Source of the DNA: Mycolicibacterium moriokaense
GTDB lineage: Bacteria > Actinomycetota > Actinomycetes > Mycobacteriales > Mycobacteriaceae
Assembly (NCBI RefSeq): GCF_003347205.1
Contig: NZ_QQBJ01000008.1
Span: forward strand, 124,001 to 188,000
Direction of reading: 5' to 3'
Length of the DNA stretch: 64,000 nucleotides
Shown: piece after piece, positions 17,998 through 27,435 of the stretch
Layout: the number at the start of each line of letters is the position of its first letter
How positions within the stretch are numbered: position 1 is the stretch's first letter
Program-made: the position numbers and the translations under genes
Notes under the pieces: generated by a model
Databases searched by the model: none
The model's input: the letters and a program-made list of their open reading frames with translations, nothing else
What the model was told of the DNA's origin: nothing

Positions 17998-18031
17998 TCC
18001 CCAGCTGACGCGTGGGCCCAGCTCGCCGACC

Positions 18032-19975
18032 TCAGGCTTGCGCCATCGACCAGTACTCGCCCCGGCGCGCCAGCAGTTCGGCGTGGCTGCCGCTTTCGAC
18101 GATCCTGCCGTCCTCCATCACCAGGATCTGGTCGGCGTCGCGAATGGTCGACAGCCGGTGGGCGATGATGAAGCTGGTCCGGTCGCGGCGAAGCTCCACC
18201 ATCGCGTGCTGGATCAGCAACTCGGTGCGGGTGTCCACCGAACTGGTGGCCTCGTCGAGGATCAGCAGCTGCGGGCGGGCCAGGAACGCGCGGGCGATGG
18301 TGATCAGCTGCTTCTCGCCCGCGCTGATGTTGCCGCCGTCGTCGCTGACCCTGGTGTCGTAGCCGTCGGGCAGCGTGTGCACGAACCGGTCGACGTAGGC
18401 GGCGGTGGCCGCCTCGACCACCTCGTCCTCGTCGGCGTCCGGTCTGCCGTAGGCGATGTTTTCGAAGATGGTGCCGCCGAACAGCCAGGTGTCCTGCAGC
18501 ACCATGCCGATCTGCGACCGCAGGGACTCGCGGCTGACCGTCGCGATGTCGATGCCGTCGACCAGGATGCGGCCCGAGTCCACGTCATAGAACCGCATCA
18601 GCAGGTTCACCAGCGTGGTCTTTCCCGCGCCCGTCGGGCCCACGATCGCGACCGTGCTGCCGGGCTCGGCGACCAGCGACAGATCCTCGATCACCGGCGT
18701 GCCTGCGTGGTAGGCGAAGTTGACGTGCTCGAACTCGACGCGCCCACGCACTTCCGGCGAACGTTCCTGACCAGTCGAATTCTCGGCGAATTCTCGACTG
18801 GTCAGGAACGTTCGCGCAACATCAGGCGTCTGCTCCTCGGCGTCGAGCAGGTCGAACACCCGCTCGGCGCTGGCCACCCCCGATTGCAGGGTGTTGTACA
18901 TGCCCGCCACCTGCGTCAGCGGCTGGTTGAACTGCCGCACGTACTGGATGAACGCCTGGATGCTGCCCAGGGTGATCTGCCCCGTCGCCACCTGGACGCC
19001 GCCCACCACCGCGACCGCGACGTAGGACAGGTTGCCGATGAACGTGGTGGCGGGCCCGACCAGCCCGGAGAAGAACTGCGCGCCGCGGCCGGCTTCATAG
19101 ACGTCGGCGTTGCGCTCGTCGAACCCCTGCTCCGCCAGCGCCCGGTGGCCGAACGTCTTGACCAGTGTGAAGCCGCTGTACGTCTCCTCGATGTGGGCGT
19201 TGAGCCGCCCGGTGTTGGCCCACTGCGCGACGAACAGCCGCTGTGACCGGCGCGCGATCTCGCGGGTGACGAACAGCGACAACGGCACGGTGACGACGGT
19301 GAGCAGCGTCAGCAGCGGCGAGATCGTCAACATCATCACCAGCACCGCGAAGACCGTCAGCAGCGACGTCAGCAGCTGGCTGATGGTCATCGACAGCGAC
19401 GTCGATATGTTGTCGATGTCGTTGGTGACCCGGCTGAGCACCTCGCCGCGCTGGCGGGTGTCGAAATACGCCAACGGCAGCCGGTGCAGCTTGTCCTCGA
19501 CGTCGGAGCGCAGCGCGACCATGGTGCGCTGCACCACCACGTTGAGCAGTCGCGCCTGCAGCCAAACCAGCAGCGCCGCAACCAGATACAGCGCAAGCGC
19601 GAACAGCAACGTGCGGCCGATCGCGCCGAAGTCCACACCCTGGCCCGGTACGACATTCATGCCCGACAGCAGATCGGCGAAGGCGTTGTCGCCGCGCGCC
19701 CGCGCCGCCGCGATCGCCTGCTCCTTCGTCAGGCCCGCGGGCAGTTCGCGCCCGATCACGCCATTGAACAACAGGTCGGTGGCGTGCCCGAGGATGCGCG
19801 GTCCGATGACGCCGATCGCGATGCCGCCGACACCGAGCAGGATCACCCCGGCGGTCGGTCCGCGCTGCGGGGTCAACCGCTTCACCAGGCGGATCGCCGA
19901 GCCCGCGAAGTCGCGGGAACGCTCGGTCGGCGCCTGCACCATGCCGCGGATGGGGCGGCCCAGCGGTTGGGTCAC
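18032..19975 (-). CDS. ABC exporter half-transporter (catalytic NBD), Rv1272c-type
   Basis: 647-residue ABC-B half exporter: about six membrane helices in the first 330 residues, then an ATPase domain with Walker [10 protein letters not shown], signature ISAGEKQ (degenerate from LSGGQ), and Walker [11 protein letters not shown] with the catalytic Glu. Pairs with the next gene, which has the opposite pattern, as expected of a heterodimeric exporter (TM287/288, LmrCD type). GTG 19975 overlaps the upstream stop as GTGA, so translation is coupled; ATG 19942 is an alternative. Between the membrane and ATPase domains it reads through a 59-bp palindromic element (about [18 protein letters not shown]). 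Cargo unknown. Confidence 0.88.
   Translation of the reverse strand: MTQPLGRPIRGMVQAPTERSRDFAGSAIRLVKRLTPQRGPTAGVILLGVGGIAIGVIGPRILGHATDLLFNGVIGRELPAGLTKEQAIAAARARGDNAFADLLSGMNVVPGQGVDFGAIGRTLLFALALYLVAALLVWLQARLLNVVVQRTMVALRSDVEDKLHRLPLAYFDTRQRGEVLSRVTNDIDNISTSLSMTISQLLTSLLTVFAVLVMMLTISPLLTLLTVVTVPLSLFVTREIARRSQRLFVAQWANTGRLNAHIEETYSGFTLVKTFGHRALAEQGFDERNADVYEAGRGAQFFSGLVGPATTFIGNLSYVAVAVVGGVQVATGQITLGSIQAFIQYVRQFNQPLTQVAGMYNTLQSGVASAERVFDLLDAEEQTPDVARTFLTSREFAENSTGQERSPEVRGRVEFEHVNFAYHAGTPVIEDLSLVAEPGSTVAIVGPTGAGKTTLVNLLMRFYDVDSGRILVDGIDIATVSRESLRSQIGMVLQDTWLFGGTIFENIAYGRPDADEDEVVEAATAAYVDRFVHTLPDGYDTRVSDDGGNISAGEKQLITIARAFLARPQLLILDEATSSVDTRTELLIQHAMVELRRDRTSFIIAHRLSTIRDADQILVMEDGRIVESGSHAELLARRGEYWSMAQA
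18757..18815. repeat. Perfect 22-bp inverted repeat inside the ABC exporter gene
   Basis: Left arm 18757-18778 (GCGAACGTTCCTGACCAGTC...) is the exact reverse complement of 18794-18815; the 15-nt loop contains one GAATTC and abuts another. The element is translated in frame as part of the linker before the ATPase domain. It does not look like codon-driven sequence and resembles an inserted palindromic repeat. No second copy was seen in the window. Confidence 0.85.
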
Positions 19976-21714
19976 GGGCCACCCCCGACACCGGCCCCGA
20001 CGGCCTGCGAGTCGGCGAACTCCGCATACGTCGGGCAGTCGGCCAGCAGCGACTCGTGCGTTCCCGTGCCCACCACCACGCCGTCGTCGACGACCACGAT
20101 CTGGTCGGCGCCCGCGATCGTCGAGATGCGCTGGGCCACAACGATGACCGTCGCATCGGCGGACACCTCGCCCAGCGCCGAACGCACCCGCGCGTCGGTG
20201 TGCACGTCCAGTGCGGAGAACGCATCGTCGAACAGGTAGATCGCCGGCCTGCGAATGACGGCGCGCGCGATCGCCAGCCGCTGCCGTTGGCCGCCGGAGA
20301 AGTTGATGCCGCCCTGGGCGACGGGCATCTCCAGGCCGTCGGCGTGATTGCGGACGAACCCGTCCGCCGAGGCCACCCGCAACGCCTCCCACATCTCGTC
20401 GTCGGTCGCGTCGGCCTTCCCGTAGCGCAGGTTGTCGGCGACAGTCCCGGAGAACAGGTAACCGCGTTGCGGCACCAGCCCGACCGCCGACCACAGTGCT
20501 TCGGTGTCGTAGTCCCGCACATCGACGTCGTCGACGAGAACCGCTCCCGACGTGACGTCGTACATCCGGCAGATCAGCGACACCAACGTCGACTTGCCGG
20601 ACCCCGTCGAACCGACGATGGCGGTCGTGGTGCCCGGCCGCGCAATCAGCGAAACATCCTGCAGCACAGGGCGATCAGCGCCGGGATAGCAGAACGTGGC
20701 GTTGGCCAGGCTGACCGTGCCCGCCACCGACGTCGGGCGGACGGGGTTCGGGGGGCTGGTGATGACGGGCTCGGTGGCCAGCACCTCGGTGATGCGTTCG
20801 GCGCATGCCGCCGCGCGCGGCACCAGCACCAGGATGAAGGTGGCCAGCAGCACCGCCATCAGGATCTGCATGAAGTAGGACAGAAACGCGATCAGCGAGC
20901 CCACCTGCATCTGGCCGGAGTCGATTCGCATGCCGCCGAACCAGATCAGCGCGACACTGGAGACGTTGATCACCAGAGTGGTGATCGGCAGCATCAGCGC
21001 CTGCCAGCGGCCCGCCGTCAGCGCGGTGTCCGACAGAGCAAGATTGGCCGCGGCGAATCGGCTGCGCTCGAACGGTTCTCGGGCGAATGCGCGGATGACG
21101 CGGATACCCGACAGCTGCTCACGCATCACCCGGTTGATGCCGTCGATGAGGCGCTGCATGCCCCGGAAGATCGGCAGCAGGTGCGACACCACCCAATAGT
21201 TGGCCAGCGCCAACACCGGCACGCTGACCAGCAGCAGCCACGACAGCCCCGCGTCCTGGTGGATGGCCATGAAGATGCCGCCGATCGACATGATCGGCGC
21301 GGTGATCAACATGGTGCAGGTCAGCTGCACCAGCAGTTGGATCTGCTGGACGTCGTTGGTGGTGCGGGTCAGCAGCGACGGTGCGCCGAAGCGGGCCGTC
21401 TCGGCGGCCGAAAAGCCGGTCACGTGGTGGAACATCACCGAGCGCAGGTCACGCCCGAAGCCCATGGCCGCCCGCGAGCCGAAGAACACGGCGCCGACGG
21501 CGCACAGCACCTGCAGTCCGGTGACGGCCAGCATCACTCCGCCGAGTCGGACGATGGTTCCCGTATCACCCTTGGCGACGCCGTCGTCGATGATCGACGC
21601 GTTCACCGTCGGCAGGTACAGCGAAGCCAGTGTGCTGATCACCTGGAGCACGGCAACGGCAGTGAGCAGCCCGCGATACGGCCGCACGTACTGCCTCAGC
21701 AGCGCCAGGAGCAT
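19972..21714 (-). CDS. ABC exporter half-transporter (degenerate site), Rv1273c-type
   Basis: 580 residues, close to the 582 I recall for Rv1273c. Six-helix membrane domain (1-320) with the [11 protein letters not shown] coupling segment, then an ATPase domain: Walker [10 protein letters not shown], canonical-like FSGGQRQR, and Walker [11 protein letters not shown], where the catalytic Glu is Asp. It therefore contributes the signature to the working site and supplies the degenerate site itself. Upstream member of a two-gene operon. ATG 21714 gives the family N-terminus ([15 protein letters not shown]). Confidence 0.88.
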   Translation of the reverse strand: MLLALLRQYVRPYRGLLTAVAVLQVISTLASLYLPTVNASIIDDGVAKGDTGTIVRLGGVMLAVTGLQVLCAVGAVFFGSRAAMGFGRDLRSVMFHHVTGFSAAETARFGAPSLLTRTTNDVQQIQLLVQLTCTMLITAPIMSIGGIFMAIHQDAGLSWLLLVSVPVLALANYWVVSHLLPIFRGMQRLIDGINRVMREQLSGIRVIRAFAREPFERSRFAAANLALSDTALTAGRWQALMLPITTLVINVSSVALIWFGGMRIDSGQMQVGSLIAFLSYFMQILMAVLLATFILVLVPRAAACAERITEVLATEPVITSPPNPVRPTSVAGTVSLANATFCYPGADRPVLQDVSLIARPGTTTAIVGSTGSGKSTLVSLICRMYDVTSGAVLVDDVDVRDYDTEALWSAVGLVPQRGYLFSGTVADNLRYGKADATDDEMWEALRVASADGFVRNHADGLEMPVAQGGINFSGGQRQRLAIARAVIRRPAIYLFDDAFSALDVHTDARVRSALGEVSADATVIVVAQRISTIAGADQIVVVDDGVVVGTGTHESLLADCPTYAEFADSQAVGAGVGGGP

Positions 21715-21824
21715 CAGGCTACTTTCGCACACCTACCTGTTGGGCTGCGGGCGGACCGCTCCCCGCTCGACGCAATGAAAGAGCAGGTCAGCGTGTCTCT
21801 CAGGTTCGCCTTCGGGGCTGCCGC

Positions 21825-21830
21825 TACAGT
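21825..21830 (+). promoter_or_regulatory. -10 element of a leaderless promoter (lprB)
   Basis: TACAGT, then exactly 7 nt, then GTG 21838. Confidence 0.5.
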
Positions 21831-21837
21831 GTGCGCT

Positions 21838-22389
21838 GTGATCCCCAGCAACGCGAAGCGGCTGGCCGTTGCGGCGGCTGCCCTGAGTGCGGTGTTGGCG
21901 GCATGCTCGTCAGGCTCCGATTCGTCGTCACCCGACTCGCCGTCGAGCCCGCCGACCGCGCAGGGCGTCACCCACGGGCCGTTCTTTCCTCAGTGTGGCG
22001 GCATCAGCGACCAGACGATCGCCGAGCAGACCCGGGTGGCCGGACTGGTCAACACCGCCAAGAACTCCGTCGGCTGCCAGTGGCTGGCCGGCGGCGGCAT
22101 CCTCGGTCCGCACTTCTCCTTCACGTGGTACCGCGGCAGCCCGATCGGGCGCGAACGCAAGACCGAGGAGCTGTCCCGCACCAGCGTCGAGGACATCAAC
22201 ATCGAGGGCCATGACGGGTTCATCGCGATGGGCGACGACCCGACGCTGGGCACCAACCTGTGCGAAATCGGAATCCAGTACGACGACGACTTCATCGAGT
22301 GGTCGATCAGCTTCTCCGAGAAGCCGTTCCCGGATGCCTGTGATGTGGCCAAGGAGTTGACCCGTCAGACGATTGTGAACGCCAAATGA
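21838..22389 (+). CDS. lprB: Lipoprotein LprB
   Basis: 183-residue secreted lipoprotein; signal peptide with lipobox LAAC, then a Ser/Pro-rich linker and a conserved domain containing HGPFFPQCGG, NSVGCQWLAGGGILGPHFSF and NLCEIGIQY. The cysteines are probably disulfide-bonded. Near-identical in plan to Rv1274 LprB. Function unknown; co-transcribed with lprC, with the stop/start overlapping as ATGA. GTG 21838 is set by the leaderless -10. Confidence 0.88.
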   Translation: MIPSNAKRLAVAAAALSAVLAACSSGSDSSSPDSPSSPPTAQGVTHGPFFPQCGGISDQTIAEQTRVAGLVNTAKNSVGCQWLAGGGILGPHFSFTWYRGSPIGRERKTEELSRTSVEDINIEGHDGFIAMGDDPTLGTNLCEIGIQYDDDFIEWSISFSEKPFPDACDVAKELTRQTIVNAK

Positions 22390-22940
22390 TGGCCAAGGTG
22401 CGCCGCCTCGTCGCGGCAACCGTCGCGGTGCTCGCCGCGGTGATGATGCTGGTGGGCTGTTCGCGGACGGTCGAGGGCACGGCGGCCAAGGCCGGCTCGG
22501 GCGACGTGCCGCGCAACGACAACTCCGAGAAGCAGTATCCGAACCTGCTCAAGGAGTGTGAGGTCCTCACCGAGGACATCCTGGCCAAGACGGTGGGCGC
22601 CGATCCGCTCGACATCCAGAGCACGTTCGTCGGTGCGGTGTGCCGGTGGCAGGCCGCCAACCCGGCGGGCCTGATCGACATCACCCGGTTCTGGTTCGAG
22701 CAGGGCAGCCTGGACAACGAGCGCCAGACCGCCGACAAACTCCAGTACAAGGTGGAAAGCCGCGCGATCGCCGGTGTGCCGTCGATCGTCATGCGCCCGA
22801 ACGACCCGAACGGCGCGTGCGGTGTGGCCAGCGACGCCGGCGGTGTGGTCGGCTGGTGGGTCAACCCGCAGCAGCCGGGCATCGACGCATGCGGAATGGC
22901 GATCAAGCTGATGGAGTTGACGCTGGCCACCGCGTCCTAG
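22386..22940 (+). CDS. lprC: Lipoprotein LprC (DUF3558)
   Basis: 184-residue lipoprotein of the DUF3558 family: signal peptide with lipobox LVGC, then KECEVLTEDILAKTVGADPL and the C-terminal GVVGWWVNPQQPGIDACGMA region. Four cysteines in the mature part. Orthologue of Rv1275 LprC. Starts within the lprB stop (ATGA at 22386); ATG 22389 is the alternative. Surface function unknown. Confidence 0.87.
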   Translation: MMAKVRRLVAATVAVLAAVMMLVGCSRTVEGTAAKAGSGDVPRNDNSEKQYPNLLKECEVLTEDILAKTVGADPLDIQSTFVGAVCRWQAANPAGLIDITRFWFEQGSLDNERQTADKLQYKVESRAIAGVPSIVMRPNDPNGACGVASDAGGVVGWWVNPQQPGIDACGMAIKLMELTLATAS

Positions 22941-22959
22941 CGGCGGCCGTTTCGGTGCC

Positions 22960-23466
22960 CTAACGGGGTACGTGGAAGGTGACCAGTGCGGCGCTGCTGA
23001 GCGTCAGCCGTTCCCACGGCTCGGCGGTGCGCAGCACGGCGATCGCCGAGGTCGGGAACTTCGTCGAGATGTGTTCGGCCGCAGTCGTGTTGCTGCCGTC
23101 GGAGGTGGCCAGGCCGAGCGCGACCGACGACATCGCCGGTTCGTGGCCGATCACCAGCAGGGTCTCGACGTCCGCGTCGACGCCGTTGATCTCCTCGATC
23201 ACCGCGCCCGGCGTCGCGTCGTAGAGCCTGTCGAGAAAACTGACCGGCGCCTCGATCTGCGTGCGCGCCAGCGTCTGGCGGGTGCGGGTGGCGGTCGAAC
23301 ACAGCACCGCTTCGACGGCGGGGATGTGGGCGCGCAGCCAGTCGCCGGCCAGCGCCGCCTCCCGCTCGCCCCGCGCGGCCAGGGGCCGCTCGTGGTCGCT
23401 GACCCCCGACGGGTAGTCCGACTTCGCGTGCCGAAGCAGCAGCAGGGTGCGATAGCGGTCGGTCAC
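22960..23466 (-). CDS. SixA-like phosphohistidine phosphatase (histidine phosphatase superfamily)
   Basis: 168-residue RHG-type phosphatase like Rv1276c. The catalytic His is in LLLLRHAKSDYP, the second Arg/Glu set around CSTATRTRQTL, and the distal His in VIGHEPAMS. SixA enzymes remove phosphate from histidine phosphotransfer proteins, but the real target here is unknown. GTG 23466 chosen because TACGGT stands 6 nt before it; ATG 23484 upstream would add six residues. Convergent with lprC, divergent from sbcD. Confidence 0.8.
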   Translation of the reverse strand: MTDRYRTLLLLRHAKSDYPSGVSDHERPLAARGEREAALAGDWLRAHIPAVEAVLCSTATRTRQTLARTQIEAPVSFLDRLYDATPGAVIEEINGVDADVETLLVIGHEPAMSSVALGLATSDGSNTTAAEHISTKFPTSAIAVLRTAEPWERLTLSSAALVTFHVPR

Positions 23467-23472
23467 CAGTTC

Positions 23473-23478
23473 ACCGTA
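23473..23478 (-). promoter_or_regulatory. -10 element of a leaderless promoter (sixA-like)
   Basis: TACGGT on the minus strand, 6 nt before GTG 23466. Confidence 0.4.
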
Positions 23479-23569
23479 GGGCATGCCGACGCGCGTCCAC
23501 GGAGTTGTCGGCGGGCAGACCTACACTCGCCACACCTAGCAAAGATGCGGCACGGAAGGAGGGTTCGAG

Positions 23570-24718
23570 ATGCGATTCGTGCACACCGCCGACTGGCAGC
23601 TCGGGATGACCCGGTACTTCCTCAACGGTGAGGCACAGCCTCGCTATTCGGCCGCCAGGCGCGACGTCGTGGCGGGCCTGGCGACGCTGGCCGCCGAGGC
23701 GGCTGCGGAGTTCGTCGTGGTGGCCGGCGACGTGTTCGAGCACAACCAGTTGACGCCGCGGATCGTCAGCCAGTCGCTGGAGGCCATGCGCGCTGTCGGC
23801 GTCCCCGTGTACCTGCTGCCCGGTAACCACGACCCGCTGGACGCGTCGTCGGTGTACACCAGCGCGCTGTTCACCGCCGAGTGCCCGGACAACGTCACCG
23901 TTCTCGACGCCCCCGGTGTGCACCGGGTGCGCGCCGGATTGGAGATCGTGGCGGCGCCGTGGACGTCGAAGGCGCCCACCACCGACCTCATCGCCGAGGT
24001 GATTGCCGATCTGCCGGCCGACGGGACCACCCGCATCGTCGTCGGCCACGGCGCCGTCGACATCTTCGTGCCCGACAAGGACCGGCCCTCCCTGATCCGG
24101 CTCTCGGCGCTGGAGGAGGCCATCACCCGCGGCGCGGTGCACTATGTCGCGTTGGGCGACAAGCACTCTCGCATGCAGGTCGGCTCGACGGGCCGCATCT
24201 GGTACTCCGGCTCGCCGGAGGTCACCAATTACGACGACATCGAGCCGGACCCCGGTCACGTGCTGGTGGTCGACGTCGACGACGCCGATCCGGGTCGGCC
24301 CGTGCACGTCGAGCCGCACCGGGTGGGCCGCTGGCGATTCGTGACGCTGCATCAGTCCGTGGACAGCAGCCGCGACATCGCCGACCTCGACATCAACCTG
24401 GACCTGATGGCGGACAAGGACCGCACTGTCGTCCGGCTGGCGCTCACCGGATCGCTGACCGTCACCGACAAGGCGGCGCTGGATGCGTGCCTGGACAAGT
24501 ACTCGCGGCTGTTCGCGGCGCTGAGTCTGTGGGAGCGGCAGAGCCACATCGCGGTCATTCCGGCCGACGGCGAGTTCGACAATCTGGGCATCGGCGGGTT
24601 CGCCGCCGCGGCCGTCGATGAGCTGGTGACCGCGGCGCGCACTGACGGCGACGAGGCCGACGACGCCAGGGCCGCGCTGTCGCTGCTGCTGCGTCTGGTG
24701 GAGAGGCCGAGCGCATGA
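23570..24718 (+). CDS. SbcD/Mre11-like nuclease subunit
   Basis: 382-residue calcineurin-like metallophosphoesterase of the SbcD/Mre11 group (Rv1277). Metal motifs in order: HTADWQLG (Asp8/His5 region), GDVFEHN (about 50), GNHD (about 86), GHGAVD (about 162) and GDKHS (about 197), where the last departs from the usual GHxH. C-terminal capping domain follows. Probably nicks or trims DNA ends with the ATPase encoded next. GGAAGGAGGG precedes the ATG. Separated from sbcC by a 65-bp repeat. Confidence 0.87.
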   Translation: MRFVHTADWQLGMTRYFLNGEAQPRYSAARRDVVAGLATLAAEAAAEFVVVAGDVFEHNQLTPRIVSQSLEAMRAVGVPVYLLPGNHDPLDASSVYTSALFTAECPDNVTVLDAPGVHRVRAGLEIVAAPWTSKAPTTDLIAEVIADLPADGTTRIVVGHGAVDIFVPDKDRPSLIRLSALEEAITRGAVHYVALGDKHSRMQVGSTGRIWYSGSPEVTNYDDIEPDPGHVLVVDVDDADPGRPVHVEPHRVGRWRFVTLHQSVDSSRDIADLDINLDLMADKDRTVVRLALTGSLTVTDKAALDACLDKYSRLFAALSLWERQSHIAVIPADGEFDNLGIGGFAAAAVDELVTAARTDGDEADDARAALSLLLRLVERPSA

Positions 24719-24783
24719 GCGAAGCTTGCGAGCGAATCTTCGGCACGGAGTGCGTCGACGGAGCCTGCGAGGTCGGCGCATGA
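24715..24783 (+). repeat. MIRU-like 65-bp unit between ATGA motifs (sbcD/sbcC junction)
   Basis: ATGA at 24715-24718 contains the sbcD stop; ATGA at 24780-24783 contains the sbcC start; both sit in GCGCATGAG. The 65-bp unit begins ATGAGCGAAGCTTGCGAGCG and shares its first 24 bases and many later ones with 37299-37231 (minus strand). Mycobacterial interspersed repetitive units (MIRUs) are known to sit exactly so, duplicating the overlapping stop/start. Confidence 0.8.
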
Positions 24784-27407
24784 GGTTGCACCGGCTGGTT
24801 CTGACGAACTATCGCGGCATCACCCACCGCGAGCTCGAGTTCCCCGACCACGGCGTCGTGGTGGTGTGCGGTGCGAACGAAATCGGCAAGTCCTCCATGA
24901 TCGAGGCGCTGGACCTGCTGCTGGAGGCCAAGGACCGCTCGACGAAGAAGGAAGTCAAGCAGGTCAAGCCGACACACGCCGACGTCGGCGCCGAGATCAC
25001 CGCCGAGATCAGCACCGGCCCTTACCGTTTCGTCTACCGCAAGCGCTTTCACAAGCGCGCGGAGACGGCGCTGACGGTGTTGGCCCCCCGTCGCGAACAG
25101 CTCACCGGCGATGAGGCCCACGACCGGGTGCGCGCCATCCTCGATGAAACCGTCGACGTGACGCTGTGGCAGGCCCAGCGCGTGTTGCAGTCGGCGTCGA
25201 CGGCCGCGGTGGACCTGTCGGGATGCGATGCGCTGTCTCGGGCGCTCGATGTGGCCGCGGGTGAGGCGGTCCAGTTGTCGGGGGCCGAGCCGCTGCTCAT
25301 CGACCGCATCGACACGGAGTACCTGCGCTACTTCACGCCGACCGGCCGGCCCACCGGCGAGTGGGCCACCGCCACCAAACGCATGCGCGACGCCGACGAC
25401 GAGGTGGCCCGGTGCGCGGCCGCGGTCGCCGAGGTCGACGACGCGGTGCGCTCGCACGCCACGCTCACCCTTGAACTCGACCGGCTGGCGGAAGAGCGCG
25501 CGGAGGCCGTGCAGCGGCTGGCCGCTGCGCGGACCGCCGCCGAGGAGGTCGCCGCGCTGACCCAACAGGTCAAGCAGGCCGAGGTGGTCGCCGCGGCCGC
25601 CGACGCCACGCTCGAGGCGTCTGTCACGGCCTTGGCCGAGCGGCACAGGCTGGTCGACGACATCGCGGACCGCGCCAGTGCAGTCGCGGAGCTGGAAGCG
25701 GCGGCGGCGCAGGCCGACGACGACGAGCTCACCGCCCGCGAGGTCGAGGAGGCCGCACAGGCGGCGGCCGAGCAGGCGCGGGCTGCCCTGCAGGCCAGCC
25801 AGGAGCGCGCCGACGGCGCCCGCCGCGCGATGGAGCAGTTGTCCGACCGCGACGAGGCGCACCGCTTGGCGGGCCGGTTGGCCAAGATCGACGCGGCGCT
25901 GGGCGAAGTCGCGCTCGCCGACCGCGAACTGGCCTCGATCAGGATCACCGACGCGCTGATGCGCAACATCGAGACCGCGGCGGCAGCCGTCGAGCGTGCC
26001 GCCGGCCAAGCCGAGTTGGCCTCGGCCCAGATCGAGGTGCTCGCCGCCGCCGACATCGAGCTGCGGGTCGGTGACCAGGTGATCACGCTGGGTGCAGGCG
26101 CGTCCTGGTCGGCCACTGCCGCGACGACCACCGAGATCGACGTGCCCGGCGTGCTGACCGCGCGGGTGGTCCCCGGCGCCCAGGCGTCCGACACCCAGGC
26201 CAAGCTGGACGCGGCGCGTCGGATTCTCACAGACGCGCTGATGGCTGCAGGCGTCGACGACGTCGCGGCCGCGCGTGCCCTCAATCAGCGCCGCCGGGAG
26301 CTGGTCGGCACCCGAGACCGATCGACGGCGACCGCCGACGGCCTCGTCGGTGACGACGATGTCGTCGTGTTGAGGGCCCGCCTCGCGGAGCTGCGCGCCG
26401 GCGACGCCACCGACACCGGCGACGCCGCGGGACCCGCCGACTCGGCGCGGGCTCGCACCGAGTTCAACGACGCCACCGCTGCGCAGCAGAAGGCGCTGAC
26501 GGAGTGTGAGACGCATCGCAAGGTCGCCGAGGCCGCGGCGAAACGGTTGGGGGAGAAGGTGACCCAAGCCGGCGTCGCCCGCGAGAAATGGACGGCCTGT
26601 TACTCGGAGCTGACCGTCGGACGAGACCGTCTGGCGCAGCAGCGAGCCGTCGCCACCGACGACGAGCTGCTCGTCAAGGCGGAAGCCGACAAGGAAAAGG
26701 CGCGCCGCGCCACTGGGCTCGTCGCCGACCTGGGCGGCGAGCTCGCGCGATGCGCGCCGGACGCCGTCGCGGCCACCCTTGATGAGGCGGTGCGCCGCGT
26801 GGACGCGCTGACCGTCCGTCACGACGAGGTCGCCGACGGGCTGCGCCTGGTGAGCGCGCAGCTCAAGGTGTACGGCACCGAGGGCCGCAAGTGCCAGTTG
26901 GACGCCGCCGAAACCGAGCGCGAGCACGCCGAGGCCGAATATCTGCGGGTGCACCGGCGGGCCCGGGCGGCGCAGTTGTTGCGCACGGTGATGACGCGAC
27001 ACCGCGACGCCACCCGGCTGCGTTACGTCGACCCGTTCCGCAGCCAGGTGGAGCGGCTGGGGCGCATCGTTTTCGGGGACACCTTCGAGGTCGAGATCGA
27101 CAGTCGGCTGCGCATCTGCAGCCGCACGCTGTCCGGGCGCACCGTGCCGTACGAGTCGTTGTCGGGCGGCGCCAAGGAGCAGCTGGGCATCGTCGCGAGG
27201 CTGGCGGGGGCCGCGCTGGTGGCCAAGGAGGACAGCGTTCCGGTCGTCATCGACGATGCGCTGGGTTTCACCGACCCCGATCGGCTGATCAAGATGGGCG
27301 CGGTGTTCGACGCGGTCGGCGGCGACGGACAGGTCATCGTGTTGACCTGCAGCCCGCAGCGCTACCAGAGCGTCGGCGCCGCGCACCACATCGAACTGTC
27401 CGCATAA
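24780..27407 (+). CDS. SbcC/Rad50-like SMC ATPase
   Basis: 875 residues, the same length I recall for Rv1278. Walker A GANEIGKSS at 31-39, long Ala/Glu-rich coiled coils (about 190-420 and 560-760), a middle domain around 430-480 that lacks a clear Cys-x-x-Cys zinc hook, and a C-terminal signature LSGGAKEQLG followed by Walker B VVIDDALGF. Works with the SbcD-like protein in DNA end processing. Start ATG 24780 is the second ATGA of the junction repeat. Confidence 0.87.
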   Translation: MRLHRLVLTNYRGITHRELEFPDHGVVVVCGANEIGKSSMIEALDLLLEAKDRSTKKEVKQVKPTHADVGAEITAEISTGPYRFVYRKRFHKRAETALTVLAPRREQLTGDEAHDRVRAILDETVDVTLWQAQRVLQSASTAAVDLSGCDALSRALDVAAGEAVQLSGAEPLLIDRIDTEYLRYFTPTGRPTGEWATATKRMRDADDEVARCAAAVAEVDDAVRSHATLTLELDRLAEERAEAVQRLAAARTAAEEVAALTQQVKQAEVVAAAADATLEASVTALAERHRLVDDIADRASAVAELEAAAAQADDDELTAREVEEAAQAAAEQARAALQASQERADGARRAMEQLSDRDEAHRLAGRLAKIDAALGEVALADRELASIRITDALMRNIETAAAAVERAAGQAELASAQIEVLAAADIELRVGDQVITLGAGASWSATAATTTEIDVPGVLTARVVPGAQASDTQAKLDAARRILTDALMAAGVDDVAAARALNQRRRELVGTRDRSTATADGLVGDDDVVVLRARLAELRAGDATDTGDAAGPADSARARTEFNDATAAQQKALTECETHRKVAEAAAKRLGEKVTQAGVAREKWTACYSELTVGRDRLAQQRAVATDDELLVKAEADKEKARRATGLVADLGGELARCAPDAVAATLDEAVRRVDALTVRHDEVADGLRLVSAQLKVYGTEGRKCQLDAAETEREHAEAEYLRVHRRARAAQLLRTVMTRHRDATRLRYVDPFRSQVERLGRIVFGDTFEVEIDSRLRICSRTLSGRTVPYESLSGGAKEQLGIVARLAGAALVAKEDSVPVVIDDALGFTDPDRLIKMGAVFDAVGGDGQVIVLTCSPQRYQSVGAAHHIELSA

Positions 27408-27422
27408 GGCGGCGGCACCTCC

Positions 27423-27428
27423 TAAACT
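27423..27428 (+). promoter_or_regulatory. -10 element of a leaderless promoter (GMC oxidoreductase)
   Basis: TAAACT followed by exactly 7 nt and GTG 27436. Confidence 0.55.
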
Positions 27429-27435
27429 CCGGCGC

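Noticed and set aside
20056-22389. 777-codon plus-strand open frame antisense to the ABC exporter genes
   Set aside because: His/Arg/Gln-rich translation with no domain, mirrored by strong ABC transporter proteins on the other strand; a GC-rich shadow. Only the last part (lprB) is real.
24555-27389. 944-codon minus-strand frame opposite sbcC
   Set aside because: Composition is that of an antisense frame of an Ala/Glu-rich coiled coil; no ribosome site or homology.
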